Assembly: GCA_964459305.1 (NCBI GenBank)
Contig: CAYWNA010000004.1
Location: 96,606-160,605, forward strand
From: CAYWNA01 sp964459305
Lineage (GTDB): Bacteria; Planctomycetota; Planctomycetia; Pirellulales; Pirellulaceae
DNA length: 64,000 nucleotides
Direction of reading: 5' to 3'
The notes below the pieces were generated by a model, which saw only the letters and a list, made by a program, of their open reading frames with translations, was not told where the DNA came from and ran no database searches. How positions within the stretch are numbered: the stretch's first letter is position 1; each line of letters starts with the position of its first letter. The position numbers and the translations under genes are program-made. Positions 51,674 to 60,835 of this stretch are shown here, piece after piece.

Positions 51674-53221
51674 ATGCTCAGCATCTGGAATGCGCTGATC
51701 GACGCCGAATTGCTCCCGGACGGTTCGTCCCCCCCGCTGGCTGCGCTCGCAAAGGGCCCGGGCGACGACCTGCTTCCCGTGGTCGTTCAGGCTTGGATGG
51801 ACCACCATCGAACATCAGGCCAATCCGAGGGCAATGAGAAGCCTGGACTTTTGCGGCAACATTCGAAACGCGGAGCGAAACTGACGTGGGGCGTTCCGGA
51901 GTCTGACAATCGGTGCCTTGCCACTTGGCTTGGAACGCGCTTGGCGTGGTGGCCGCGAGGCATTCCCGAGGGACGTCGGGTTGGGCTGGTCAGCTCGCGA
52001 TTGGGGCACAATTTGGACTGCCGAAAATCGTGGTTCACCGTTCTGCGGGCCGCATGCATGAAACTCGACCGTCAACGCGAAGTTCTGCTGACGGCAGGCT
52101 CGGTAACGACGGGGAGTTTTGTCGAGCGGTGCGGCGAGTTGTTCGGGTTGAGGGTCCTGCACATTGATGTCGAACGCGACGACCGAGCGTCGCTTCTGTC
52201 GTGGGCTCGACGGACAGTGCTCGCCGATGAAGCCCAAGCAACGCGGTGCGATATCGTGTCGCTGTCACCACCGCTATCGCTGGAAGAAGACGACCGGATC
52301 GCCGACTCGTTGGCGCAACTGCCTGCCACGGATCGAGCCGTCGTTGCCCTGAGCGACCGGCTCGCGGCATTGCACGTCCGACCCGGTGGATATCTGAATC
52401 GTCTGCTGCGAGCTCGTCTGGACGAACCGGCTTTTTCACCAACGAGCGTCTATTTGGCCTTGGGCCCGGACCTGGTCCGGAAGGATGTCGCTGACGATTT
52501 GATGACGCGTGGCGCCGTTGGTTGGTTCGTGTTGAATACCTTGGGCCAACCGAACGACAACCTATCGCCACCTTGGACGCACACCCTCGCGCAGAACCGG
52601 TCGCCGGCGCCGGTGATTCCGCTTCCGGCGCTGAGCGACTGGCCGTATCTGACACATTGCACCAGGAAGCGACAGGGCCCTTGGCCGGATGAAGAGGAAA
52701 ACCAATTCCTCGACGACCTGATCCTCGACCGGGCCGGCGCGGATCACTCGGCGCCGGCAGCGTTGTGGCGGATCGTGCAAACGTCGCGGCTAATTGCTGG
52801 TTCGGAGATGGTTCGCGGCGAGACGCCCGTCGTCAGTTTCACCGCCGTTCCTCTGGCAGAAATTCATCACCTACACACGTACCGTTCCCACCTGAGCCGC
52901 TGGGATTTCGAGCCCTACGGAATCTGCATACGCCGCGATTGGCTCCAGAGTCACGGCGCACGGGCGGTCCGCTATGGCGAGGAAGACGACTGGAAAAGTC
53001 TGCAGGCCGAAGAACGTCCCTATTTCCAAAAGAAGCAGTCGAATACCCCCGGCGGACGCGTCATGGACTGGACGGCAGAGCGCGAATGGCGGCACGTTGG
53101 CGATGTACAGCTTGCGGAGATCCCACCGGACGCAGCGTTGCTGTTCGTCCCTTCGGCAACCGAAGCGAAGTTGTTGGCGACGATCAGCCGTTGGCCGGTG
53201 GCTGTAGTGCCGCAACGATAA
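51674..53221 (+). CDS. Hypothetical protein, possible AbiGi-like C-terminal domain
   Basis: The 515-residue protein (ATG at 51674) has no domain I can name with confidence. The middle contains nucleotide-fold-like strands (CDIVSLSPPLSLEEDDRIAD; AVVALSDRLAALHVRPGG). The last 140 residues (VVSFTAVPLAEIHHLHTYRS; WDFEPYGICIRRDWLQSHGA) recall the AbiGi antitoxin-like family. The frame extends upstream to 51305 but that part is low-quality. It lies next to a MazEF-type pair, so a defence role is possible but unproven. Confidence 0.5.
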   Translation: MLSIWNALIDAELLPDGSSPPLAALAKGPGDDLLPVVVQAWMDHHRTSGQSEGNEKPGLLRQHSKRGAKLTWGVPESDNRCLATWLGTRLAWWPRGIPEGRRVGLVSSRLGHNLDCRKSWFTVLRAACMKLDRQREVLLTAGSVTTGSFVERCGELFGLRVLHIDVERDDRASLLSWARRTVLADEAQATRCDIVSLSPPLSLEEDDRIADSLAQLPATDRAVVALSDRLAALHVRPGGYLNRLLRARLDEPAFSPTSVYLALGPDLVRKDVADDLMTRGAVGWFVLNTLGQPNDNLSPPWTHTLAQNRSPAPVIPLPALSDWPYLTHCTRKRQGPWPDEEENQFLDDLILDRAGADHSAPAALWRIVQTSRLIAGSEMVRGETPVVSFTAVPLAEIHHLHTYRSHLSRWDFEPYGICIRRDWLQSHGARAVRYGEEDDWKSLQAEERPYFQKKQSNTPGGRVMDWTAEREWRHVGDVQLAEIPPDAALLFVPSATEAKLLATISRWPVAVVPQR

Positions 53222-53296
53222 ATCCACGTCTTCGGACCCCGGCGAAGCCCTCATCGTGAACTCCATCGCAACGATTCGGCGCTACGTCTACTCCAA

Positions 53297-53641
53297 CTAG
53301 CGACCGAGGAGCACATCGATTCCATTGAGAACCGCCTCCAACTGCCGCTTCGGAAGTTTACCACTGCGCTCGGCGAGCTGGTCCTTGTCCAGAGCAACGA
53401 CCAGTGAAACGTTGGCAACAGAATCCTTTGGGAGCCCAGTCAGATTGGCCTTCAACAAGACGTTTCCGGGAGCGTTCGCCCATTTGAGATTACTTGTCAT
53501 CGGAACACAAACGACCGTTCCGATCCGACTTCGGTTTATCGCATCAGACTGTACCACGACAACGGGTCGTCTGAAGCCGGGTGCGGAGCCAATCGGCTCG
53601 CCAATATCGGCCCACCAAACTTCGCCTTGACCAATTACCAT
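53297..53641 (-). CDS. mazF: MazF/PemK-family endoribonuclease toxin
   Basis: The 114-residue protein has the MazF SH3-like barrel: GQGEVWWADIGEPIGSAPGF, RRPVVVVQSDAINRS, TVVCVPMTSNLKWA and LDKDQLAERSGKLP. It cleaves mRNA. Its ATG overlaps the antitoxin stop by 7 bases, antitoxin first, as is usual. Complete in length. Confidence 0.88.
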   Translation of the reverse strand: MVIGQGEVWWADIGEPIGSAPGFRRPVVVVQSDAINRSRIGTVVCVPMTSNLKWANAPGNVLLKANLTGLPKDSVANVSLVVALDKDQLAERSGKLPKRQLEAVLNGIDVLLGR

Positions 53642-53871
53642 TCCACCCGCCCCAGCGCTTGATGGGCAGCCTCACGCGTGAAGTCGTCGACCTCAGTCCC
53701 CACCTCATCGACGACCTTATCCATCGCCGCCGTGACACGGTCGTCGTCATGTCGGGCCACAAACTCGGCCAGAGCCCTCGCGTAGAGTTGGCTGCGCGAA
53801 GTTTGTAGACGACCCGCGAGACGCTCAGCTTCCTCGAAGACGTCATCTGGGATTGAAACAGCTGTTTTCAT
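53635..53871 (-). CDS. Ribbon-helix-helix antitoxin of the MazF-type pair
   Basis: The 78-residue protein begins KTAVSIPDDVFEEAERLAGR, a ribbon-helix-helix DNA-binding domain, followed by a toxin-binding tail (DEVGTEVDDFTREAAHQALG). It should repress the operon and neutralise the toxin. Confidence 0.82.
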   Translation of the reverse strand: MKTAVSIPDDVFEEAERLAGRLQTSRSQLYARALAEFVARHDDDRVTAAMDKVVDEVGTEVDDFTREAAHQALGRVEW

Positions 53872-53952
53872 ACCGAAAGTATAACCGCCCGGGCCGGTAG
53901 GTCAAGGCGGATTGTCCGCGGATCGAGTTCAGCCGCGTACGGACCATTCCGT

Positions 53953-56900
53953 CTATTCATTGAATTTCAACGTGGCGGAAACCGTGTTGTTCGTTCCCGT
54001 CAGCTCCGGCTGGTCGATCAGGCTGCGGACGACGACATTGAACTGGTGCCGTGCGTGCGATGGTTCGAAATGGAATCCGAAACGGGTGCGTTTTGGTGTG
54101 AGATCGAGGGGAGCGGCGAGGCTGTTGCCGATGGCGCGCATCCGTTTCGCGGAATCGCGTTCGGTCACGACGACTTCGTATTCGCCGGCTTCGGCGGCGC
54201 CGATGTTGTGGACGGTCACGAACAGCAGCTTCCAATCGGGATGGTATTCAATGTCCTCCTCGCCGACGGCCAAGTCGGCCAGCAACGGATCGAACGGGCT
54301 GGGCTTGGTCTGGCTGATCTTGACGATGTAGGTTCTGCCGGTCTGTAGTTCGAGATCGACAGACTGGCCACGCTGGGCGAGCGTGAAGTCCTTTCGGCCC
54401 TTTTCGCTATCCATCTGCTCGTCCCCGTCGTTGTCCTGCCCCCATACGGCCGTGTACTCGGCGCCCAGTTCGAGTTTCCATGGCACAAATCCCATCTTCT
54501 TCGTTTCTTCACCCTCGAAACCGAAGACGTAGGCCATGGCCGTCACGCTGGTGGGATCGGCGCCCAACACGGCGGCTGCGAAATCGCGACCGACACGGCG
54601 ATAGGTCAGGTGCGGAACCGGCGCCGTCGGGGTCCAGCCCATGAGCAGATTAAGGATCGCCAGCGAGTTCGGCACACCTACACGATCGGTGGCCAGGGCT
54701 TCGGTCGTAACATAGGGCATATTGTTGCGAATCTGAGAGATGTACGGCACCGTGTTCTCGACGATAGTGGCTTGGTTGGTCTCGCGAATATCCTGTCCTT
54801 GTTTTCGTGCACGCTCGTATTGAACTTGATCCCAAAGTTCGGGAGAGCTTTTGAGGACAATGGCAATCCACTCCGGCGAACCGGGTTTGAGTCTGTGGAT
54901 TCTCGCCGTCAGGTCTCCGCCGTGTTTGAGCGCGTATTCGGCTTCGAACCGAATCGGTTCCAGGAACTTCTCGTCGCCTGACAGTTTGTACGCCAGATAC
55001 ATAATCTGCGTGCGGTAGCCATGAAACTTGGCGAATCCGTAATTGCCCTTTGCCGGGATGTCTCCCGGATCGTACCACGTGGGCACGTTGCGCCCGCCGA
55101 TCTCGTCGGTCTCGTAATCGACTTCGCCGGGAATGATGCCTTTCGGTTTATCCTTGTCGGTGCGCATGGCGTCTTCGTAGAGGGCTTCGGCGTGTCGGAG
55201 CACCATTTCCTTGATCGCCGGGTTGTTCGTGAAACGCAGCACGGCGACCGCGGGATTCGCGGCACGCCAATTGATGGAAGAATCCAGTTGTGTGGCTTTG
55301 GCCCCGATTCCGCTGGCACCCAGAAAATTCGATCGCCAGTGCAAATGGCCGCGCTGGTTGACGCCCATCCAGACTTCCTTCATCAGCTTTGCCGATTGCA
55401 TCGCACGCTCGACCCAGAGTGGGTTGCCGTAGTCGACCGACAGCATCATGGGCAGCGTCTTGCCCGTCCATTCGGCCGAGTGTTCCGTATCGGCCGCACC
55501 GTGGAAGAATCCGCCGACTTCGTCGATGTGCCCGCTGGCGTAGACGCCCTTGAGGAGCCTGCGCACGCATTGAATGCTGGACGGCGAGGCGCCTTCGCTG
55601 ACACGGGCGATGAAGCCGAAGAAACCTACCAGTTCCACATCGTCGCCCCAGCCGCCACCGATCGAACCGTCGGCCTGTTGTTTGTTGACGGCCCACCACT
55701 CCGAGACGTCGACCAGCAGGTTGTAGCCCGCATAGAGTCCCGCGGCCCAATCAGGCGCGTCTTTCGCGCGCGACAAATAGTCCTCGCTGACCCAGTCGGG
55801 AGATGCAGCCAATTTGTTGCGGAGATAGAACTGCACGTAACGGTTGTTGGGAAAGACCTTTTCCACCGCCTTGAGTTTGTTCTTGCCTTCGACCGAGCTC
55901 CAGCACCACTGGTGCGCGTCGAGCATAATCAGAAAGCGGGCTTGCTGAATCTGCGCTTTCCAGTAGACAAGGTCGCCCGGTTGAAATTGGTCGAATTCCG
56001 CGGCGGCACGCCAAGTCGACACCGGACCGTTGTTGGGCGGCACTCCGCGGTATCGGAACTGATTCAAGCCGCTTAGAAAAGTCTCGGCCGTCGCGAGGAG
56101 TTCTCGGACATTGCCATCGGCATCGGGGGATGCTGCAGCCGTTTCGAGGGCCTCGACGGCGCGTTCCGCGTTCTCAATCTCCTTCTCGTATTCGGGCCGG
56201 CCGGCCAGCGCCAAGAGTCCGATTCCGCGGACGAGTGGATCGGGCACGGCGAGGAATGCTCTTTCCGCTTCCTCGTATTGTCCCGCATTGAACGCCGAGA
56301 CGGCTTGCCGAACGGGGCCGTCGTCGGCAAGATCGGGGGCTGCCTCGAGTTGCAGCGTATCGGAATCCATTCTCAGTGGCAGTTCTCTCTCTGGATAGAC
56401 TTCCAGGCCCATCAGGCTGATCTTGCTGAAGGGTCCCCCGATATCTTGAAACGGTGCCATTTCCGGTCCGAGCGGTGCGCCTTTGAATCGCGAATGAGGC
56501 CGATCGTCCGGTCCCTTGGCTGTTTCGATTTTCATCAGACGGTGGAATTCGGCGTCGTCGCCTTTGAAGTCTAACACGAGCCCGCCGTCGCCGACATCGA
56601 CAGAGAACCGAACCCGCTTGTAGTAACCCGATGCCTTGTGCAATAGGCCGCGGAAAAGCCAGAGACGAGCGTCTACCTTCTTTCGAACGAGTTCTCCGTT
56701 GGCATGGATGTCGATGCTGTAGCGAGGTTCGGTCAAATGGCCGACTGTGACCGCAACACGGTATTTGCCTTTGGGCAGATCGACTCTGAAGGAAAGCGGC
56801 TTTTCGCCCTCGACGCCGTCGCAACGAAACTCGTTGGTTATTTGGTCAAAGAAATATATCGGATCGGCGTGCCACCAATACGTCCTGCGCGGTCGTGGTT

Positions 56901-57102
56901 TCGGAGCCGTGTAGTTTCGCGGCGCGCCGCCAGACCAACCATAACCACGTTCCGCGGAGTAGGCAGCCGCAGCATCCAGTCCGGTATACCCTTCGGCGAC
57001 CGGGGAATCGGTCGGTCCGAAGTCAAAACGATATTCGCTCGCCGCGTTGGCCACTGAGGCGAAGAGCATTACGATCGTCGTCGCGATGACAGATGACTGC
57101 AT
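53953..57102 (-). CDS. Large secreted protein with helical toroid-like region
   Basis: The 1049-residue protein has a signal peptide (SSVIATTIVMLFASVANA), then a beta-sandwich carbohydrate-binding-like domain (YRFDFGPTDSPVAEGYTGLD; GKYRVAVTVGHLTEPRYSID). Residues about 300-800 are helical, reminiscent of an (alpha/alpha) toroid of polysaccharide-degrading enzymes, with GGGWGDDVELVGFFGF and HSAEWTGKTLPMMLSVDYG. The C-terminus is again beta-rich. Role in polysaccharide use is plausible but not proven; family not identified. Confidence 0.6.
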   Translation of the reverse strand: MQSSVIATTIVMLFASVANAASEYRFDFGPTDSPVAEGYTGLDAAAAYSAERGYGWSGGAPRNYTAPKPRPRRTYWWHADPIYFFDQITNEFRCDGVEGEKPLSFRVDLPKGKYRVAVTVGHLTEPRYSIDIHANGELVRKKVDARLWLFRGLLHKASGYYKRVRFSVDVGDGGLVLDFKGDDAEFHRLMKIETAKGPDDRPHSRFKGAPLGPEMAPFQDIGGPFSKISLMGLEVYPERELPLRMDSDTLQLEAAPDLADDGPVRQAVSAFNAGQYEEAERAFLAVPDPLVRGIGLLALAGRPEYEKEIENAERAVEALETAAASPDADGNVRELLATAETFLSGLNQFRYRGVPPNNGPVSTWRAAAEFDQFQPGDLVYWKAQIQQARFLIMLDAHQWCWSSVEGKNKLKAVEKVFPNNRYVQFYLRNKLAASPDWVSEDYLSRAKDAPDWAAGLYAGYNLLVDVSEWWAVNKQQADGSIGGGWGDDVELVGFFGFIARVSEGASPSSIQCVRRLLKGVYASGHIDEVGGFFHGAADTEHSAEWTGKTLPMMLSVDYGNPLWVERAMQSAKLMKEVWMGVNQRGHLHWRSNFLGASGIGAKATQLDSSINWRAANPAVAVLRFTNNPAIKEMVLRHAEALYEDAMRTDKDKPKGIIPGEVDYETDEIGGRNVPTWYDPGDIPAKGNYGFAKFHGYRTQIMYLAYKLSGDEKFLEPIRFEAEYALKHGGDLTARIHRLKPGSPEWIAIVLKSSPELWDQVQYERARKQGQDIRETNQATIVENTVPYISQIRNNMPYVTTEALATDRVGVPNSLAILNLLMGWTPTAPVPHLTYRRVGRDFAAAVLGADPTSVTAMAYVFGFEGEETKKMGFVPWKLELGAEYTAVWGQDNDGDEQMDSEKGRKDFTLAQRGQSVDLELQTGRTYIVKISQTKPSPFDPLLADLAVGEEDIEYHPDWKLLFVTVHNIGAAEAGEYEVVVTERDSAKRMRAIGNSLAAPLDLTPKRTRFGFHFEPSHARHQFNVVVRSLIDQPELTGTNNTVSATLKFNE

Positions 57103-57150
57103 ATCAAGCTCCGATAAACGTTGAGTGTTTCATGACAACGGACACGTGAC

Positions 57151-57227
57151 GTTCAACCGCAAGCCGGAGGCGTGCGCGTGCAGTGGGCCTGCCCCGCCGC
57201 GCACGCCTCCGGCTTGCGGTTAAACGA
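57151..57227. repeat. CCGGAGGCGTGCG palindrome, copy 4
   Basis: The best-preserved copy: GTTCAACCGCAAGCCGGAGG and GCGTGCGCG (57151-57178) face CGCGCACGCCTCCGGCTTGC and GGTTAAACGA (57198-57227) around a 19-base loop. It lies just upstream of the large secreted protein gene. Confidence 0.85.
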
Positions 57228-57391
57228 GGATTTTAGCGCCGCCCCTGGGATTGACGTTCGTAGACACTGGTTGATTCAGCAACGGCATATTGTATGCTCC
57301 AAGAAGGACGTCTCCAACGAGGGCGCCAGTTCATGCGTCGGCCCTGGATGTTCTCCTGTAGTGCGGTAATGTGATGGACTTGGGGGGGGCC

Positions 57392-58300
57392 ATGAGAGTA
57401 GATGTGTATCTTACACGCCTCGTCAGCCTGGTCGTTGCCGGGTCCCTGTGTCTTGTTGCCGCTGAAGTCTGCGAGCCGGCGGAGAAGTCGGGGATTCGGC
57501 TGCTTGTACGGGGGGACGATATTGGGTCGTCACACGCCGCGAACGTGGCGTGCATCCAGTGTTATCGCGACGGGATCGTGCGGTCGGTCGAAGTGATGGT
57601 GTCCGCTCCGTGGTTCAACGAGGCCGTATCGATGCTCTGCGAGAACCCGGGGCTGGACGTAGGCGTCCACCTGACACTGACCAGCGAGTGGGAGAATCTG
57701 AAATGGGGCCCGGTGACTGAAGCGCCGAGCCTGGTCGACGACCGTGGCCATTTCTACCCGATGACGAGTCAGCGAAGCGGCTTTCCCGCCAATACCGGTT
57801 TCCTGCAGGCCGGAGCGAAACTCGATGAGGCGGAGACGGAATTGAGGGCCCAGATCGAACTGGCTCTGGATAGGCTGCCCAACGTCACTCACCTTTCCTG
57901 TCACATGGGAACTGCCAGCGCCACTCCGGAGCTCAGAACGCTGGTGGAAAAACTCGCTGTGGAGTACCGCCTCCCCTTGGGAGCCGAAGGAGCACAACGG
58001 GCCGGACGATTCGGCGGCAAGGACACCACGGCCGAGCAGAAAGAGGAGAACCTAATACGGATTCTTGAAGATCTCAAATCGGGCCTTTGGATCATCGTCG
58101 AGCATCCGGGGCTCGACACGCCGGAGATGCGGGCCATCGGACATCGGGGCTACGAGAATGTCGCGGCAGATCGCCAGGGCGTCACTCAGGCGTTCACCAG
58201 CTCACGCGTGAAAGAAGTGATCCGCCGTCGCGGCATCCGCTTGGTCAGCTACAGCGATCTGCACGGCAGGCAACCCGAGGCCGAGACTGCCAAGGAATGA
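57392..58300 (+). CDS. YdjC/ChbG-type carbohydrate deacetylase
   Basis: The 302-residue protein (ATG at 57392) has a hydrophobic signal-like start (RLVSLVVAGSLCLVAA) and the ChbG/HpnK fold: LLVRGDDIGSSHAANVAC with the metal-binding Asp-Asp pair, DVGVHLTLTSEW with a metal His, and LSCHMGTASATPEL. It would remove acetyl groups from chitooligosaccharides or other glycans, probably outside the cytoplasm. Substrate inferred. Confidence 0.8.
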   Translation: MRVDVYLTRLVSLVVAGSLCLVAAEVCEPAEKSGIRLLVRGDDIGSSHAANVACIQCYRDGIVRSVEVMVSAPWFNEAVSMLCENPGLDVGVHLTLTSEWENLKWGPVTEAPSLVDDRGHFYPMTSQRSGFPANTGFLQAGAKLDEAETELRAQIELALDRLPNVTHLSCHMGTASATPELRTLVEKLAVEYRLPLGAEGAQRAGRFGGKDTTAEQKEENLIRILEDLKSGLWIIVEHPGLDTPEMRAIGHRGYENVAADRQGVTQAFTSSRVKEVIRRRGIRLVSYSDLHGRQPEAETAKE

Positions 58301-58390
58301 CCTCGCTGTGTGGCGTGGCTCACGAGCATCGGATAAAATGCGGGAAGAGGTGACCGCTCTTCAGGGATTCGCTGCTGGGGTGGCATTACC

Positions 58391-59563
58391 ATGGGCGATG
58401 CAGGCAATAGCCGCAGATTCAGGCCGGTCGAGTTGCTGGCCGTAATTCTGTGCATCGGATGCTTGGCCTGTCTGTTGCTGCCCGCGATCCAGTCGACTGG
58501 TCCCCACGCAAGCGGCAGACCTTTGTGCCGCAATAACCTGAAGCACATCACCTTCGCCCTGCAGCAGTATCACGACACGTACCGGACCTTTCCCATGGGA
58601 GCGGCACATGCCGGGAACCGGGATACTCCGCGGATCGGCCCGTCGTGGTGGTATGCCATACTGCCGTACATAGACCAGCCTCGGATTTACGAAAAGGCTA
58701 CTCGGACGCAAATCGCTGGGTTCGATCCTGCCGGCGTCGAGTTCACGTACGCCAGCATGCCTGACAGCAGTACCGACCCTATCCAGGCAGATCTCAGGAG
58801 CTTTGTGCCGGACTGCATGCGTTGCCTGTCAAGCCCGTTGCCGGTGATGGAGACGGAGGCGGGCTTCATTGCCATGCCGACGTACGTCGGGATTGCCGGT
58901 GGCTGCGACATCGATCCGAACTCAACGGACTATGATTCCTGGCCCGATCGGCAGAATCCGGGAGCGATCTATGTGAACCGGGCTAAAGGCACGGGCCCCA
59001 ACGGCTCGATCGTCACGTCCAGTGGCATGTTGCCCCCGGCGAAACATATCACCATTTCCTTCTGCACCGACGGAACGTCGAATACGATGATCGTCGGCGA
59101 ACAGTCGGACTTTCTACGGGACGTCGATCCATCCGTCGCCAACAACTACAGTGATGCTCCCAAGTTCCATGGCGATCCTGGCTGGAATCTGCAGACGGAC
59201 AAGAACCCAGGCGGTTGGCTCTCCGGCACTAATGTCGTCGATCCCGTTGGCCCTGCCGAGACGCGACCCGGTTCAAAGAATGGCAGCCAGCCGGGCGATT
59301 GGCATGCTGATATCCTTTTCAACCTGACCACCGTCCGCTACCGGCCTGACTTGAAACGAGTCCTGAGCCGCAATGCGAACGATTCGTTTCCTGGATGTGC
59401 GGAAATGATGGGACACAACAACCCGCTTCAGTCGCCGCATCCTGGCGGCGTTCTGGTCGGGCTCTGCGACGGCTCGGTGCGATTCATATCAGGACCCACG
59501 GACCTCACCGTTCTGCTACAGCTGGCCATCCGTGACGATGGGATTGAAATCAAGCCGGACTAG
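58391..59563 (+). CDS. DUF1559 pseudopilin-like protein
   Basis: The 390-residue protein has a type IV pilin-like N-terminus (RFRPVELLAVILCIGCLAC), in which the usual Gly-Phe-Thr-Leu before VELL is altered, then the DUF1559 domain (CRNNLKHITFALQQYHDTYR; WWYAILPYIDQPRIY) and the C-terminal H-x(n)-DG motif (PGGVLVGLCDGSVRFI). DUF1559 is expanded in Planctomycetota. Its role is unknown; the altered leader may prevent normal prepilin processing. Confidence 0.88.
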   Translation: MGDAGNSRRFRPVELLAVILCIGCLACLLLPAIQSTGPHASGRPLCRNNLKHITFALQQYHDTYRTFPMGAAHAGNRDTPRIGPSWWYAILPYIDQPRIYEKATRTQIAGFDPAGVEFTYASMPDSSTDPIQADLRSFVPDCMRCLSSPLPVMETEAGFIAMPTYVGIAGGCDIDPNSTDYDSWPDRQNPGAIYVNRAKGTGPNGSIVTSSGMLPPAKHITISFCTDGTSNTMIVGEQSDFLRDVDPSVANNYSDAPKFHGDPGWNLQTDKNPGGWLSGTNVVDPVGPAETRPGSKNGSQPGDWHADILFNLTTVRYRPDLKRVLSRNANDSFPGCAEMMGHNNPLQSPHPGGVLVGLCDGSVRFISGPTDLTVLLQLAIRDDGIEIKPD

Positions 59564-60687
59564 CTTGGCTCACTTCCCAGTATTCTGTGGACTTCATCCA
59601 CGGAAACCGTGTTTCCGACAAGCGGTTGGGATTTGTCGGGTTGCGATTGCTGCCATGTTGCCAGCAGTCCTTCGGTTGTTTGAACAACGTCCACGTAACG
59701 ACTGCATCCGGTACCGTGGGGCGACAAGAAGAGGGGCTCCAGACAGGAAAGTCGCTCCAAATCGGGAAAGTCCTCGTCCCATCCGAACAATGCGCCGCCA
59801 ATCTCCTCGCAAGAATAGCCACGTGGTCGCTTCTGGGCCTTTTCGTTTTCTTCAAGCTCGCGAACGCATTCACATCCGTCATAAAGGTAGACGGTGCACG
59901 GCTTCTCCTGCGCAAAGAGCCCGACCTGCGGGATGCGGAGAAGTCCTGTGAGTCTGGTCGAGGCGATGTCCCACGCCGGGCCGCGCGGCACCAATTCCCA
60001 CGACTGCATCTCAAAACGTGTGCCTCCCACAGCACGCACTGCCAGGCCCGTGTTTGCCGATGCCCACGTGTGGGGATGCGAGCAGAAGAGCAGGATCGTG
60101 CCTTGGCTCGGATCATCGAAGACGACGGGGTCCTTCACGTGCAGGTACTCCGGTCGATCGTGGTTTTCCAGCACGGGCTCAAGTGTGGCGGGATCAAGGC
60201 TCTCCACCGAATCGCCAACCATTCGGTCGATCGTCCACACGCCGGTGCCTGGTTTCTGATAGCCGGCAAGAGGGGCCGGGTAGGGGCGGTCCTTTTCTGA
60301 CGAAATGAACAGTTCGACGCTGCCGTCAGGAAGGCGATGTAGCGCCGTTCCTTCGATCGACACCACCACACTGCCCTCTCTGGAGAGATCTGCCTTGGAC
60401 CAACTCATGGCTTTCTCAAAGCTGCGCCCGCCGTCATCGGAACGGAAGACTGCGCACTCCAAACCCCTCGCTCCCTTGCCGATACCGGTTCGTGCATCTC
60501 CGGCGTTGCGGTATCGGCCACACAGCCAGATCACGCCATTCTCGTCCGGCAGGACGTTGCCTCCACCGAACCAAAACCCGGAGGCGGAACCATACGGCGG
60601 GACCAGCACCCGCGCCATATCCTGGTTGATCAACTCTTTTAGCAATCGAAGAACGATTTCTTTTCTTTGTGTATCCAGCTTTCTCAT
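59560..60687 (-). CDS. Sialidase-fold (BNR/Asp-box) protein
   Basis: The 375-residue protein (ATG at 60687, GGAGTG upstream) has a beta-propeller pattern with an Asp box (SDDGGRSF) and repeated strands (GVIWLCGRYRNAGDARTG; VVFDDPSQGTILLFCSHPH). There is no signal peptide. It may hydrolyse or bind terminal sugars in the cytoplasm. The start of its coding region abuts the MITE-like element. Confidence 0.65.
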   Translation of the reverse strand: MRKLDTQRKEIVLRLLKELINQDMARVLVPPYGSASGFWFGGGNVLPDENGVIWLCGRYRNAGDARTGIGKGARGLECAVFRSDDGGRSFEKAMSWSKADLSREGSVVVSIEGTALHRLPDGSVELFISSEKDRPYPAPLAGYQKPGTGVWTIDRMVGDSVESLDPATLEPVLENHDRPEYLHVKDPVVFDDPSQGTILLFCSHPHTWASANTGLAVRAVGGTRFEMQSWELVPRGPAWDIASTRLTGLLRIPQVGLFAQEKPCTVYLYDGCECVRELEENEKAQKRPRGYSCEEIGGALFGWDEDFPDLERLSCLEPLFLSPHGTGCSRYVDVVQTTEGLLATWQQSQPDKSQPLVGNTVSVDEVHRILGSEPS

Positions 60688-60700
60688 GTCACACTCCAAG

Positions 60701-60833
60701 CTAGTGCTTTGTCAAATCTTGGTTTTTGGGTTGAGCTCGTGAGCGGCACGGCGCTAGCCGCCGGTTATTCGGCATCGGTGGCTAGCGCCATTCCGCTCAC
60801 CAACCTTAACTTTCGCATTTGACAAGACACTAG
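60701..60833. mobile_element. MITE-like element with terminal inverted repeats
   Basis: CTAGTGCTTTGTCAAAT (60701-60717) and ATTTGACAAGACACTAG (60817-60833) are terminal inverted repeats (15 of 17 matching) around an inner palindrome (60739-60764 and 60776-60800, GTGAGCGGCACGGCGCTAGC type). Length 133 bases, non-coding. It fits exactly between two minus-strand genes. Confidence 0.75.
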
Positions 60834-60835
60834 AA

